NCBI GenBank assembly: GCA_035292685.1
Contig: DATDPP010000095.1
Coordinates: 1-31,024 of the forward strand
DNA from: JALYNX01 sp035292685
GTDB taxonomy: Bacteria > Actinomycetota > Acidimicrobiia > Spongiisociales > ZC4RG35
Length of the DNA: 31,024 nucleotides
Direction of reading: 5' to 3'
This document shows positions 1 to 8,200 of the stretch, one piece after another. The position numbers and the translations under genes were made by a program. Within the stretch, counting starts at the first letter, position 1. Each line of letters starts with the position of its first letter. The notes under the pieces are model-generated. The model was not told the origin of the DNA and searched no databases. It saw only the letters and a list, made by a program, of their open reading frames with translations.

Positions 1-1241
1 ACTACGACCTGCCCATCGCCCTCGGGATCCTCGCCGCCAGCCGGGAGATCCCCGACCTGCGACGCGCGGTGGTGGTGGGGGAGTTGGCACTCGACGGCGC
101 GGTGCGGGCCGGCTCCAACGCCCTGGGTGCGGGTGTGCTCAGCGCCCGCCATCAGGTTCCTTGTTTGGTCGCCTCGTCGGCGGCAGCGGAGGCGGCTTCT
201 ATCCCCGGAGCCACGGCATACGGGGTGAGCAGTCTCGCCGACGCGGTCGACCTCCTCCGGGACGGTTTGGAGGGGACAGAGCCGGCTCGACCCCGGGAGA
301 CGGTGGCGGCGGAACCTTCGCCCGATCTCGCCGACATCAAGGGGCAGACCATGGCGAGGCGAGCCCTCGAGGTGGCGGCGGCGGGTGGTCACCATCTTCT
401 GTTACACGGCCCACCCGGCGCGGGGAAGACCATGTTGGCTCGGCGCATGATCGGGATCCTTCCCCGACTCGAAGTCACCGAAGCCATCGAGACCGCCATG
501 CTCTGGGCCGCAGCCGGCCGACGTCGCGGCCTCGACACCACCCCTCCGTTCCGCTCCCCGCATCACACGGCGTCGAAGGCGGCACTGGTTGGTGGGGGCA
601 GCGGCAATCCGGTGCCGGGTGAGGCCTCCCTGGCTCATCGCGGCGTGCTCTTCCTCGACGAGTTGGCGGAATTCCCCCGTGGCCATCTGGACACACTGCG
701 CCAACCTCTGGAAGAGGGGGTCGTTTCCGTCGCCAGACGCGGGACGTCCGTCGATTTCCCGGCCTCGTTTCAACTATTGGCCGCCACCAATCCCTGCCCC
801 TGTGGGTACCACGGTGATGGGCGCCGGCCTTGTGAATGCCGTCCGGCGATCCGCTGGAGATACCGCTCTCGGATCTCCGGGCCGTTGCTCGATCGATTCG
901 ACCTGATCGTGAGGGTTGGTCGGGTGGAGGCCGGCGAGTATTCGGGTCAGGCTGGGGAGGCCAGTTCCGAGGTGGCGACCCGGGTGGAGAGGGCTCGTGT
1001 CGCTCAGCTGGGTCGGGGTCAGGTCAACCGTTATCTCGCTCCTGGCGAGGCCCTGCTCGAGTCCCTTGCGGCGAGAGGGCTGGTGACGGCGGCGGTGGGC
1101 AACGTCCTGCTCACGGCGCGCGGGGCGGACCGGGTGCGGCGGGTGGCACGGACCATCGCCGACCTGGCGGGTGTCGATCAGGTCGAAGAGGAGCACATGG
1201 CAGAGGCGATCGGGCTTCGCGGCGAATGGCGGGATGACTGA
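1..1241 (+). CDS. comM: ComM/YifB-family AAA+ ATPase (Mg-chelatase-like), 5' end outside the window
   Basis: The reading frame is open from base 3 onward and the first residues read YDLPIALGILAAS, typical of the N-terminal lon-protease-like fold of YifB/ComM, so the true start lies upstream of the window. A Walker A motif (GPPGAGKT) is at about 408-431 and a Walker B (LFLDEL) at about 648-665. The central region has the cysteine-containing NPCPCG segment, and the C-terminus is the helical Mg-chelatase-C domain. In naturally transformable bacteria ComM is a hexameric helicase that extends heteroduplex during integration of incoming DNA; outside them its role is less clear. The stop overlaps dprA by 8 bases, and the pairing with dprA supports a DNA-processing role. 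Confidence 0.93.
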   Translation, partial: YDLPIALGILAASREIPDLRRAVVVGELALDGAVRAGSNALGAGVLSARHQVPCLVASSAAAEAASIPGATAYGVSSLADAVDLLRDGLEGTEPARPRETVAAEPSPDLADIKGQTMARRALEVAAAGGHHLLLHGPPGAGKTMLARRMIGILPRLEVTEAIETAMLWAAAGRRRGLDTTPPFRSPHHTASKAALVGGGSGNPVPGEASLAHRGVLFLDELAEFPRGHLDTLRQPLEEGVVSVARRGTSVDFPASFQLLAATNPCPCGYHGDGRRPCECRPAIRWRYRSRISGPLLDRFDLIVRVGRVEAGEYSGQAGEASSEVATRVERARVAQLGRGQVNRYLAPGEALLESLAARGLVTAAVGNVLLTARGADRVRRVARTIADLAGVDQVEEEHMAEAIGLRGEWRDD

Positions 1242-2058
1242 GCATCGTCTGGTGAGCCCGGACGACGAGGATTACCCGGAGGGGCTGCTCGATTTGGAGA
1301 ATCCGCCGCCCCTGTTCATGTTGGGTGAGACCACCACCGCGCCGGCGGTTGCCGTTGTCGGCACCAGGAGGAGCACCCGATACGGGATGAACCTCGCCGG
1401 GGCCTTTGGCCGGGCCCTGGCCCGGGCGGGGTGGACCACGGTCAGCGGTCTGGCCCGTGGCATCGACGCCGCTGCCCATCGCGGCACCCTCGAGGCGGAT
1501 GGCCAGGCAGTCGCCGTCCTCGGTTCCGGCATCGACGTGGTCTATCCGGCCGAGCACGGCGAGATCTATCACCGGATCCTCGACGGGCATGGTGCGGTGA
1601 TGTCGGAGTACCCGCCGGGCACCCCGCCCGATCGTTGGCGGTTTCCGGCAAGGAACCGGTTGATCGCGGCTATCGCCTCGGCAGTGGTTGTGGTCGAGGC
1701 TGGTGAAAAAGGGGGAGCGCTGATAACGGCCCGTCTCGCCGCAGAACTGGGGCGACCGGTGTTCGCGGTGCCCGGCGATGTCGACCGGGCCGCTTCCAAG
1801 GGCTGCAACCTCCTCATCCGTGACGGGGCTCATCCGGCCCTCGGTGTGGAAGACCTGATCGCCGAGTTGGAGTTGGTGCTGGGCAAGCCGCTCCGACGAC
1901 CTCCGCCAACCAGGATCACGATCCCGCCTACCGGGGTCACCATCGACGACTTGCCCGGGTTGTGGGGCTGCACCCCGGCTCAGGCCCTGGCCCGGCTGGC
2001 GAGGATGGAGATCGCCGGCGAGGTGCGTCGTTCCGGAGACCTGGTCGCTCCGATCTGA
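1234..2058 (+). CDS. dprA: DNA-processing protein DprA (Smf)
   Basis: DprA loads RecA onto incoming single-stranded DNA and protects it. The 274-residue product has the Rossmann-like DprA core: GTRRSTRYG near residue 45, VSGLARGIDAAAHRG near 70, a VLGSGIDVVYP segment, the PARNRLIA motif, and EAGEKGGALITA followed by VPGDVD. The last 60 or so residues (LPGLWGCTPAQALARL onward) match the winged-helix C-terminal domain. The ATG at 1234 is chosen because homology starts at SPDDEDYPEGL just after it; a longer frame from 1171 would read deep into comM. The usual N-terminal SAM/HhH-like domain is absent or reduced. It overlaps comM by 8 bases, so the two are probably co-translated. Confidence 0.93.
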   Translation: MTEHRLVSPDDEDYPEGLLDLENPPPLFMLGETTTAPAVAVVGTRRSTRYGMNLAGAFGRALARAGWTTVSGLARGIDAAAHRGTLEADGQAVAVLGSGIDVVYPAEHGEIYHRILDGHGAVMSEYPPGTPPDRWRFPARNRLIAAIASAVVVVEAGEKGGALITARLAAELGRPVFAVPGDVDRAASKGCNLLIRDGAHPALGVEDLIAELELVLGKPLRRPPPTRITIPPTGVTIDDLPGLWGCTPAQALARLARMEIAGEVRRSGDLVAPI

Positions 2059-2081
2059 CTGGTTCTCGCGAAATCTCGCTT

Positions 2082-2097
2082 TAGGATCAAAGGAGTG
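2082..2097 (+). promoter_or_regulatory. Candidate -10 box directly upstream of xerC (leaderless type)
   Basis: TAGGAT at 2082-2087 is followed by seven bases and then the GTG at 2095. This is the distance at which transcription would begin at or next to the start codon, giving a leaderless mRNA. No convincing -35 is seen. An alternative reading is that AAAGGAG (2089-2095) is a ribosome binding site for the in-frame ATG at 2110. Confidence 0.4.
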
Positions 2098-2956
2098 CAT
2101 CTCCCCGACATGCCGGTGTGGGCCACGGGCCCGGTCGACGACTATCTGACCCGTATGCGCGAACAGCGAGACCTCTCCCCGAACACGGTTGAGGCCTACC
2201 GGCGCGACCTCACGCAGTTCTTCGACTATTGCGACCGAAACGGCGTGCACCGGGTCGATGCTGTGCAGCGGTTGAATGCCCGTCGCTACCTGGCCTTCCT
2301 CGACACCCTGGGTTACTCCCGGCGCTCAGCCACCCGAAAGGCCTCGGCGGTTCGGGCCTTCTACAACGATGCAGGGCGCAGGGGCGCGGCCAGCGTCAAC
2401 CCGTTCGAGGGCGTGGCCCGGCCCCGGCTCGATCGGCCGCTTCCCCATGCCCTACCCATCCGAACCGTGATCCACGCCATCGAGGCCATCGACACCTCCT
2501 CACCCGAGGGCCTGCGTGACCGCGCGGTCCTCGACACCCTCTATTCGACCGGTCTCCGCATCTCCGAGTTGGCCTCGCTGACCGTCGCCGACGTCGGGGG
2601 GGACATGATCACCGTCGTCGGCAAGGGGAGGAAGACGAGACGGATCCCGGTGGGCCGGCCCGCTCAGGAATCCTTGCGCCGGTACTTGGAAGAAGGACGT
2701 CCCGGGCTGGCATCCGCGGAGGCCGGGCGCTGGCTCTGGGTCGGGTTGCGCGGCGGTCGGCTCGATACCAGAGGGCTCCGCAGAGTCGTGAAAGACCGCA
2801 TGGCGACGTTCCCTCACGCCCTTCGCCACAGTTTCGCCACCCATCTGCTCGAAGGGGGCGCCGATCTCAGGGTGGTGCAGGATCTCCTGGGACATACGGA
2901 CCTGGCGACAACCCAGATCTACACTGCCGTGACCCGTCAGCACCTAAGAGGGACCT

Positions 2957-2982
<26 letters not shown>
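2095..2982 (+). CDS. xerC: Tyrosine recombinase XerC
   Basis: This is a site-specific tyrosine recombinase that, with XerD, resolves chromosome dimers at dif. The 295-residue product has the N-terminal SAM-like core-binding domain (about residues 10-95) and a C-terminal catalytic domain with all expected residues: R155 (GLRISELA), K177 (VVGKGRK), H241 and R244 (HALRHSFATHL), H267 (LLGHTDL) and the nucleophile Y276 (TTQIYTAV). A position between dprA and whiG/rpsB matches the chromosomal xerC of actinobacteria and argues against an integrase of a mobile element. GTG at 2095 is taken as the start; ATG 2110 is possible. Its end overlaps the sigma factor gene by 26 bases. Confidence 0.93.
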
Positions 2983-3736
<754 letters not shown>

Positions 3737-3741
3737 TACCC

Positions 3742-4221
3742 GTGACCGAACGGGTCCGTCACCAGTATCGGATAGACCTCGTCGGGTGGGGCCTGTCCAC
3801 CCTGCTGGCCGGAGTCGTGACCCGGGCGCCGGAGCCCACCGATTCCGAAGGCCTGGCAAACCTGATGCTGGACGCCTATTTGGGGACCATCGACTACGAG
3901 GGCGAGAGCATCGAGGACGCCCGAACCGAGATCGAGGAATATTTCTCCTTCGATCCGATGCTCGAATGCTCGCGGGTCATCGAGATGGAAGGCGTTCTGG
4001 TGGCCGCTTCTCTCCTGGCGAGGTGGGAAGGGTCGCCCCTGGTTTCTTACGTGATGACTGAGAGCTCGAGCAAGCGCCACGGGCTGGCGAGGGCCGTATT
4101 GCTCGGAAGTCTCGACTGTCTTGCCCGCGCCACCCATCGCGAGGTGTTCGCTTTCATCACCGAGGGAAACACGGCCTCCGAGCGACTGTTCGACGCTCTG
4201 GGGGCAATCAGGGTCCCCTGA
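3742..4221 (+). CDS. GNAT-family N-acetyltransferase, substrate unknown
   Basis: This 159-residue product has the GNAT layout: an acidic N-terminal helical part, a central strand region (VIEMEGVLVAASLLARWEG), an acetyl-CoA pyrophosphate-loop candidate (SSSKRHGLARAVL, about residues 110-122), and a C-terminal ITEGNTASERLFDALGA, the motif common to GNAT proteins in which the second residue block packs on the cofactor. GTG at 3742 is taken as the start; GTG 3817 would remove 25 residues. It follows the sigma factor by 5 bases with no clear ribosome binding site, so it may be translated by coupling. The acceptor substrate cannot be predicted. Confidence 0.7.
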   Translation: MTERVRHQYRIDLVGWGLSTLLAGVVTRAPEPTDSEGLANLMLDAYLGTIDYEGESIEDARTEIEEYFSFDPMLECSRVIEMEGVLVAASLLARWEGSPLVSYVMTESSSKRHGLARAVLLGSLDCLARATHREVFAFITEGNTASERLFDALGAIRVP

Positions 4222-4236
4222 GGCCGACGACGCGGA

Positions 4237-4266
4237 TTGTCGGAGCACGCCGCCAACCCGTAGACT
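4237..4266 (+). promoter_or_regulatory. Candidate promoter for rpsB-tsf
   Basis: TTGTCG (4237-4242) and TAGACT (4261-4266) are separated by 18 bases and lie just after the GNAT gene. Transcription from here would give a leader of about 120 bases before rpsB. Confidence 0.45.
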
Positions 4267-4300
4267 TCCCGGATCACGCACGCTCGCTGACCCTCACTGG

Positions 4301-4352
4301 TCGGGCGCGTCCCGAAGAGAGTGACTCGAAAGAGTCGGGTGGTTCATCCACC
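4301..4352 (+). promoter_or_regulatory. Stem-loops in the rpsB 5' leader
   Basis: Three short hairpins follow one another. TCGGG (4301-4305) pairs with CCCGA (4311-4315). GACTC (4323-4327) pairs with GAGTC (4332-4336) around a GAAA tetraloop of the GNRA class. GGTGG (4338-4342) pairs with CCACC (4348-4352) around TTCAT. There is no T-run, so this is not an intrinsic terminator. S2 is known to repress its own operon in other bacteria; whether this leader does so is inference. Confidence 0.45.
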
Positions 4353-4391
4353 GGCGGGCGGAGGTACAACCAGAAAGGAATCATCGGTGCC

Positions 4392-5111
4392 ATGGTCACC
4401 ATGAAGCAACTCTTGGAGGCCGGCGTCCATTTCGGGCATCAGACCCGACGCTGGAACCCAAAAATGCGCCCCTACATCTACGGGGAGCGCAACGGCATTC
4501 ACATCATCGATCTGCGTCAGACGTTGCAGCAGATCAACGACTCGACGGCCTATGTCAGAGACCTGGTGGCTGGGGGAGGCACCGTGCTCTTCGTCGGCAC
4601 CAAGAAGCAGGCCCAGACTGCGGTGGCGGAGCACGCCGTCCGTTCCGGGATGCCTTACGTCAACTTCAGATGGCTGGGCGGAATGCTCACCAACTTCGCC
4701 ACCATCCAGAAGCGGATCTTCTACATGCGGGAGCTGCGCCATCTCGAGGAGAGCGGTGAGATCAATTCGTTGCCCAAGAAGGAGCGGCTGAAACTGCGCC
4801 GTGAGCTGGGCAAGCTGGAGCAGAACCTGGGCGGCGTGGCCGACCTGCAACGGATTCCCGACGCCGTGTTCGTGATCGATGTCAACGCCGAGACCACTGC
4901 GGTAATCGAGGCTTCGCGGCTCGGGCTTCCCGTGATCGCCCTCGTCGACAGCAACTGCGACCCTGATCTCGTCGAATACGTGATCCCGGGCAATGACGAC
5001 GCGATCCGTGCCGCCGATCTCATCGCCGGGGCCCTTGCCGACGCCGCCATCGAAGGGCGGGAGCTGGCCATGGCCAAGACAGCCAAGGCTGACGACGCAG
5101 AAGAGGCCTGA
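4392..5111 (+). CDS. rpsB: 30S ribosomal protein S2
   Basis: S2 is a late-assembling protein of the small subunit head/back that contacts S1. The 239-residue product opens with the characteristic MKQLLEAGVHFGHQTRRWNPKM and continues with the GTKKQAQ, FRWLGGMLTNF and VIDVNAETTAVIEA segments of the family. The C-terminal tail is short and alanine/aspartate-rich. AGAAAGGA (4375-4382) lies 9 bases before ATG 4392; ATG 4401 (MKQLL) is also possible. It forms the usual pair with tsf 8 bases downstream. Confidence 0.97.
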   Translation: MVTMKQLLEAGVHFGHQTRRWNPKMRPYIYGERNGIHIIDLRQTLQQINDSTAYVRDLVAGGGTVLFVGTKKQAQTAVAEHAVRSGMPYVNFRWLGGMLTNFATIQKRIFYMRELRHLEESGEINSLPKKERLKLRRELGKLEQNLGGVADLQRIPDAVFVIDVNAETTAVIEASRLGLPVIALVDSNCDPDLVEYVIPGNDDAIRAADLIAGALADAAIEGRELAMAKTAKADDAEEA

Positions 5112-5119
5112 GATCGATC

Positions 5120-5731
5120 ATGGCCGACTTCACCGCCAAGGACGTTCAGAAGCTCCGGGTCGACGCCGGCGTCGGGATGATGGACGCCAAACAGGCATTG
5201 GCCGACGCCGAGGGCGACTTCGACAAGGCATTCGAGCTTCTCAGAGAGCGAGGTCAGGCCAGCATTGCGAAGCGAGCCGACCGCGAGGCGAACGAAGGCA
5301 CGATCGGCAGCTACATCCATGTCCAGAGCGGGCGTCCGGTGATGGGTGTCATGGTCGAGCTGGCCTGTGAGACCGACTTCGTGGCCAAGAGCGACGAGTT
5401 CCGGGAGGCCGCTGACGACATCGCGATGCACGTGAGCTGGGGGAACCCGTCGTGGATAACCCGCGAGCACGCCGACCCCGACGAGGTGGAAATGGAGCGA
5501 GAGTTGCTTGGTCGTCAGGCGGCGGCCGAAGGCAAGCCGGAGGCCGTGGTCGAGCGCATCGTCGAAGGGAGGCTCAACTCCTGGTACACCGAGAAAGTGC
5601 TTTACGACCAGAGATTCGTGAACAATGAGAAATTCGATGGGACCGTGGGCGACCTCGTTTCCCAGCTCGCGGCCAAGATGGGTGAGAACATCTCCGTGCG
5701 CAGGTTCGCCCGGTTGGCTGTCGGTGAGTAG
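5120..5731 (+). CDS. tsf: Translation elongation factor EF-Ts (short form)
   Basis: EF-Ts exchanges GDP for GTP on EF-Tu. The N-terminal UBA-like domain (AKDVQKLRVDAGVGMMDAKQAL, residues 6-27) and the EF-Tu-contacting TDFV motif (residues 85-88, in ACETDFVAKSDEF) are present. At 203 residues it is close in length to the Thermus-type EF-Ts and much shorter than the roughly 270-280 residues usual in mycobacteria and Escherichia, implying that part of the duplicated core domain is absent. The C-terminal YDQRFVNNEKFDGTV region matches the family's conserved QPF(V/I) segment position. It is co-transcribed with rpsB. Confidence 0.95.
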   Translation: MADFTAKDVQKLRVDAGVGMMDAKQALADAEGDFDKAFELLRERGQASIAKRADREANEGTIGSYIHVQSGRPVMGVMVELACETDFVAKSDEFREAADDIAMHVSWGNPSWITREHADPDEVEMERELLGRQAAAEGKPEAVVERIVEGRLNSWYTEKVLYDQRFVNNEKFDGTVGDLVSQLAAKMGENISVRRFARLAVGE

Positions 5732-5740
5732 GAGAGCGAT

Positions 5741-6454
5741 GTGATGGACAGGCCGCGACGGGTAGTGCTCAAGCTTTCCGGCGAGGCGTTCGCCGATCCG
5801 GGCATCGGCTATGGCATCGACCCGGCGACTGTGGTCCGGGTTGCCGGCGAGGTTGCCCAAGCTCACGCCACCGGCGTTCAAGTCGCCGTTGTCGTCGGGG
5901 GTGGCAACATATTTCGGGGGGTCTCCCAGGCGGCCAAAGGGATGGATCCCGCCTCTGCCGATTACATGGGGATGCTGGCCACGGTCATCAACGCCCTGGC
6001 TCTGAGAGATGCGCTGGAGAAGCAGGGAGTGCCGACCCGTGTGCAGAGCGCCATCACTATGCAAGAGCTGGCCGAGCCCTACATCCGATTGCGGGCGATC
6101 CGCCACCTGGAGAAGGGGCGCTGCGTGATCTTCGCCGCCGGCACCGGGAACCCGTTCTTTACCACCGACACCACGGCCGCGTTGAGGTCGGTCGAGATCG
6201 GGGCCGACGTCCTGCTCAAGGCAAGCAAGGTCGATGGGATCTACGACGCCGACCCGGCCACCCACGCCGACGCCAACCGCATGCCGGACCTCTCCTACAT
6301 GGATTTCATCTCCCGCGAACTCAGGGTCATGGACACCACCGCCGTTACGATGTGCAAGGAGCACGGAGTGCCCATAGTCGTGTTCGACATGATCGCCCCA
6401 GGAAACATTCTGAAAGCGGTCAGCGGCGAGCGAATCGGCACGGTCATCCACTGA
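5741..6454 (+). CDS. pyrH: Uridylate kinase (UMP kinase)
   Basis: PyrH phosphorylates UMP to UDP, feeding UTP and CTP synthesis. It belongs to the amino-acid kinase fold and has VLKLSGEAF at the N-terminus, VVGGGNIFRG near residue 50, GTGNPFFTTDTTAALR near 130-145 and KVDGIYDADP near 165, all typical of bacterial hexameric UMP kinase. Length (237) is normal. AGGAGAG at 5730-5736 precedes two tandem possible starts, GTG 5741 and ATG 5744; spacing favours the ATG slightly. It lies between tsf and frr, as in most bacteria. Confidence 0.95.
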   Translation: MMDRPRRVVLKLSGEAFADPGIGYGIDPATVVRVAGEVAQAHATGVQVAVVVGGGNIFRGVSQAAKGMDPASADYMGMLATVINALALRDALEKQGVPTRVQSAITMQELAEPYIRLRAIRHLEKGRCVIFAAGTGNPFFTTDTTAALRSVEIGADVLLKASKVDGIYDADPATHADANRMPDLSYMDFISRELRVMDTTAVTMCKEHGVPIVVFDMIAPGNILKAVSGERIGTVIH

Positions 6455-6458
6455 GGAG

Positions 6459-7019
6459 GTGAGAGCGATAATCAGTGATCTCTTGACCGAGGCCGAGCAC
6501 AAGATGGAGATGGCAACCGATCACGTCGCTACCGAGTTTTCCACGGTTAGAACCGGCCGGGCCAACCCTCAGCTTCTGCAACGGATCCAGGTCAACTACT
6601 ACGGGTCGCCAACCCCCCTCCAGCAATTGGCATCCATTGCCGTGCCCGAGCCGCGGCTGCTCGTCGTCAACCCCTTCGACCGGTCAACGGTCTCCGACAT
6701 CGAAAAGGCCATCCAGCAGTCGGATCTGGGCCTCAACCCGTCCAACGACGGGTCAGTGATCAGGATCGCGTTCCCACCCCTGACCGAGGATCGTCGCCGG
6801 GATCTGATCAAGGTCGTGAAACACATGGCCGAGGAAGGGCGGGTCGCGGTCCGTAACATCCGACGTCACTTGAAGACCGACATGGAGGCCATGCACGGTG
6901 AGATCTCAGACGACGACATCCGCCGGGGAGAGGACGAGTTGCAAAAGCTCACGGATCGCTTCGTAGTGAGGATCGACCATCTACTCGCCAACAAGGAAGA
7001 AGAGTTGCTCGAGGTATGA
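6459..7019 (+). CDS. frr: Ribosome recycling factor
   Basis: RRF splits post-termination ribosomes together with EF-G. The product shows the family core: STVRTGRANP, YYGSPTPLQQLASI, SDLGLNPSNDGSVIR, LTEDRRRDLIK and VAVRNIRR, with a C-terminal LLEV. The GTG at 6459 is the only conventional start, but it lies inside a perfect Shine-Dalgarno octamer GGAGGTGA (6455-6462). Five bases after that octamer is ATA 6468, the codon that aligns with the initiator Met of the Escherichia and mycobacterial proteins (MISD... and MIDE...). The real start may therefore be ATA 6468, giving 183 residues rather than 186. The stop overlaps cdsA in an ATGA. Confidence 0.95.
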   Translation: MRAIISDLLTEAEHKMEMATDHVATEFSTVRTGRANPQLLQRIQVNYYGSPTPLQQLASIAVPEPRLLVVNPFDRSTVSDIEKAIQQSDLGLNPSNDGSVIRIAFPPLTEDRRRDLIKVVKHMAEEGRVAVRNIRRHLKTDMEAMHGEISDDDIRRGEDELQKLTDRFVVRIDHLLANKEEELLEV

Positions 7020-8200
7020 GCGATCGCACTGACAGCGAACAGGACAAGGTTGGCCGGCGACCCTGGGAAGCGGAGGATTCCGAGGGCGATCCCGACGTCT
7101 TCATATCGCCCGAAATCGAGCTCGCCGCCCCCAGCGACGTAGATCTCACCGATTGGCATGCGATGACGGATGACAGCAGCGCTCTCGAGGGCTACACCCC
7201 CGAGGACTACGCCGCGGCCACAACCGAGGAATATCGGGGTCTTGCCGCGGACGTGAGCCGAGCCGCCAAAGAGGAGTGGGAGCAACAGGCGGTGGCCGCC
7301 ACCATGCCCGGAGTCGACAGCGGATTGGTGGGCTTCGAGGACGTGACCGGCGCCACCGCAGACAGCGAGGAGGACTACGAGGCCGTTGAGCAGGCCGCGA
7401 GCTCGGACTTTGCGATGCGGGTCGCCTCGGCGGTCGTCATCTTCGGGATGTTCCTCGGAAGTCTGTTCCTGGGGGGCTGGTGGTTCACGACGTTCGTGAT
7501 TCTGGTGAGTGTGGTGGCCGCCGGTGAGTTCTATGCCACGGTTCGCCACGCCGGATACCGCCCGCTGGCCCTGTTCGGGCTGCTCGGCGTCACATTGATG
7601 GGGGTAGGTGCGTACACCGCCGGAGTGCTCGCAATCGGGGGCTGGGCGGCGCTCTTCGCTGCGGGATCCGTGCTCTTCTTCGCGCTCTCCCCTCGACGAC
7701 AGCCGCTGGAGGACACCGCCGTGACCGTGGGCGCCATGGCCTGGGTTGGCCTTCTGTCCTTCGCGATTCTGATCGCAGCCGGCCCCCGTCCCATGGAGTA
7801 CATCCTCTTCGTGGTGTTGCTCATCGCCGCCAACGACACGGGCGCCTATTTCATCGGCAGGGCGTTCGGGCGAAACAAGCTGGCACCCGTTCTATCACCA
7901 CACAAGACAATCGAGGGCTTCTTCGGCGGCATGATCGCCGGCCTGGTGATTGCGTCGATCCTCGTCACCTTCCCGGGATGGGAGGACATAGGCCTCGCCA
8001 GGGGACTGGTGGCGGCTGCCGTGGTTGGTGTGTTCGGCCCGCTCGGGGACGCTGTGGAGTCGATGGTGAAGCGAGCTTTGGGTGTCAAGGACATGGGCTC
8101 GGCCTTGCCCGGTCATGGCGGAATCCTCGATCGCATCGACTCATTCCTGTTCGCGGTCCCCGCCATCTATTTCCTTTTCCGGGGTTTCGGGCTTCTGTGA
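7016..8200 (+). CDS. cdsA: Phosphatidate cytidylyltransferase (CDP-diglyceride synthase)
   Basis: CdsA makes CDP-diacylglycerol from phosphatidate and CTP in the membrane, the branch point for phospholipids. The family signature near the C-terminus is clear (VKRALGVKDMG then PGHGGILDRIDS, about residues 350-377). Seven to eight hydrophobic segments run from about residue 133 to the end, together with the conserved NDTGAYFIGRAFG and SPHKTIEGFFGG. The first 130 or so residues are a hydrophilic, strongly acidic extension with many D/E residues before the first membrane segment; mycobacterial CdsA has a shorter hydrophilic leader. No other in-frame start would obviously be better. It overlaps frr and dxr by 4 bases each. 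Confidence 0.93.
   Translation: MSDRTDSEQDKVGRRPWEAEDSEGDPDVFISPEIELAAPSDVDLTDWHAMTDDSSALEGYTPEDYAAATTEEYRGLAADVSRAAKEEWEQQAVAATMPGVDSGLVGFEDVTGATADSEEDYEAVEQAASSDFAMRVASAVVIFGMFLGSLFLGGWWFTTFVILVSVVAAGEFYATVRHAGYRPLALFGLLGVTLMGVGAYTAGVLAIGGWAALFAAGSVLFFALSPRRQPLEDTAVTVGAMAWVGLLSFAILIAAGPRPMEYILFVVLLIAANDTGAYFIGRAFGRNKLAPVLSPHKTIEGFFGGMIAGLVIASILVTFPGWEDIGLARGLVAAAVVGVFGPLGDAVESMVKRALGVKDMGSALPGHGGILDRIDSFLFAVPAIYFLFRGFGLL

Noticed and set aside
4721..6502. Minus-strand open frame of 593 codons across rpsB-tsf-pyrH
   Set aside because: It is antisense to three well-supported genes, has no family motifs, and arises from GC-rich codon bias.
7978..8196. Upstream extension of dxr
   Set aside because: The Rossmann GATGSIG motif follows the GTG at 8197 directly; the extra 73 residues lie within cdsA and are low-complexity arginine/glycine.
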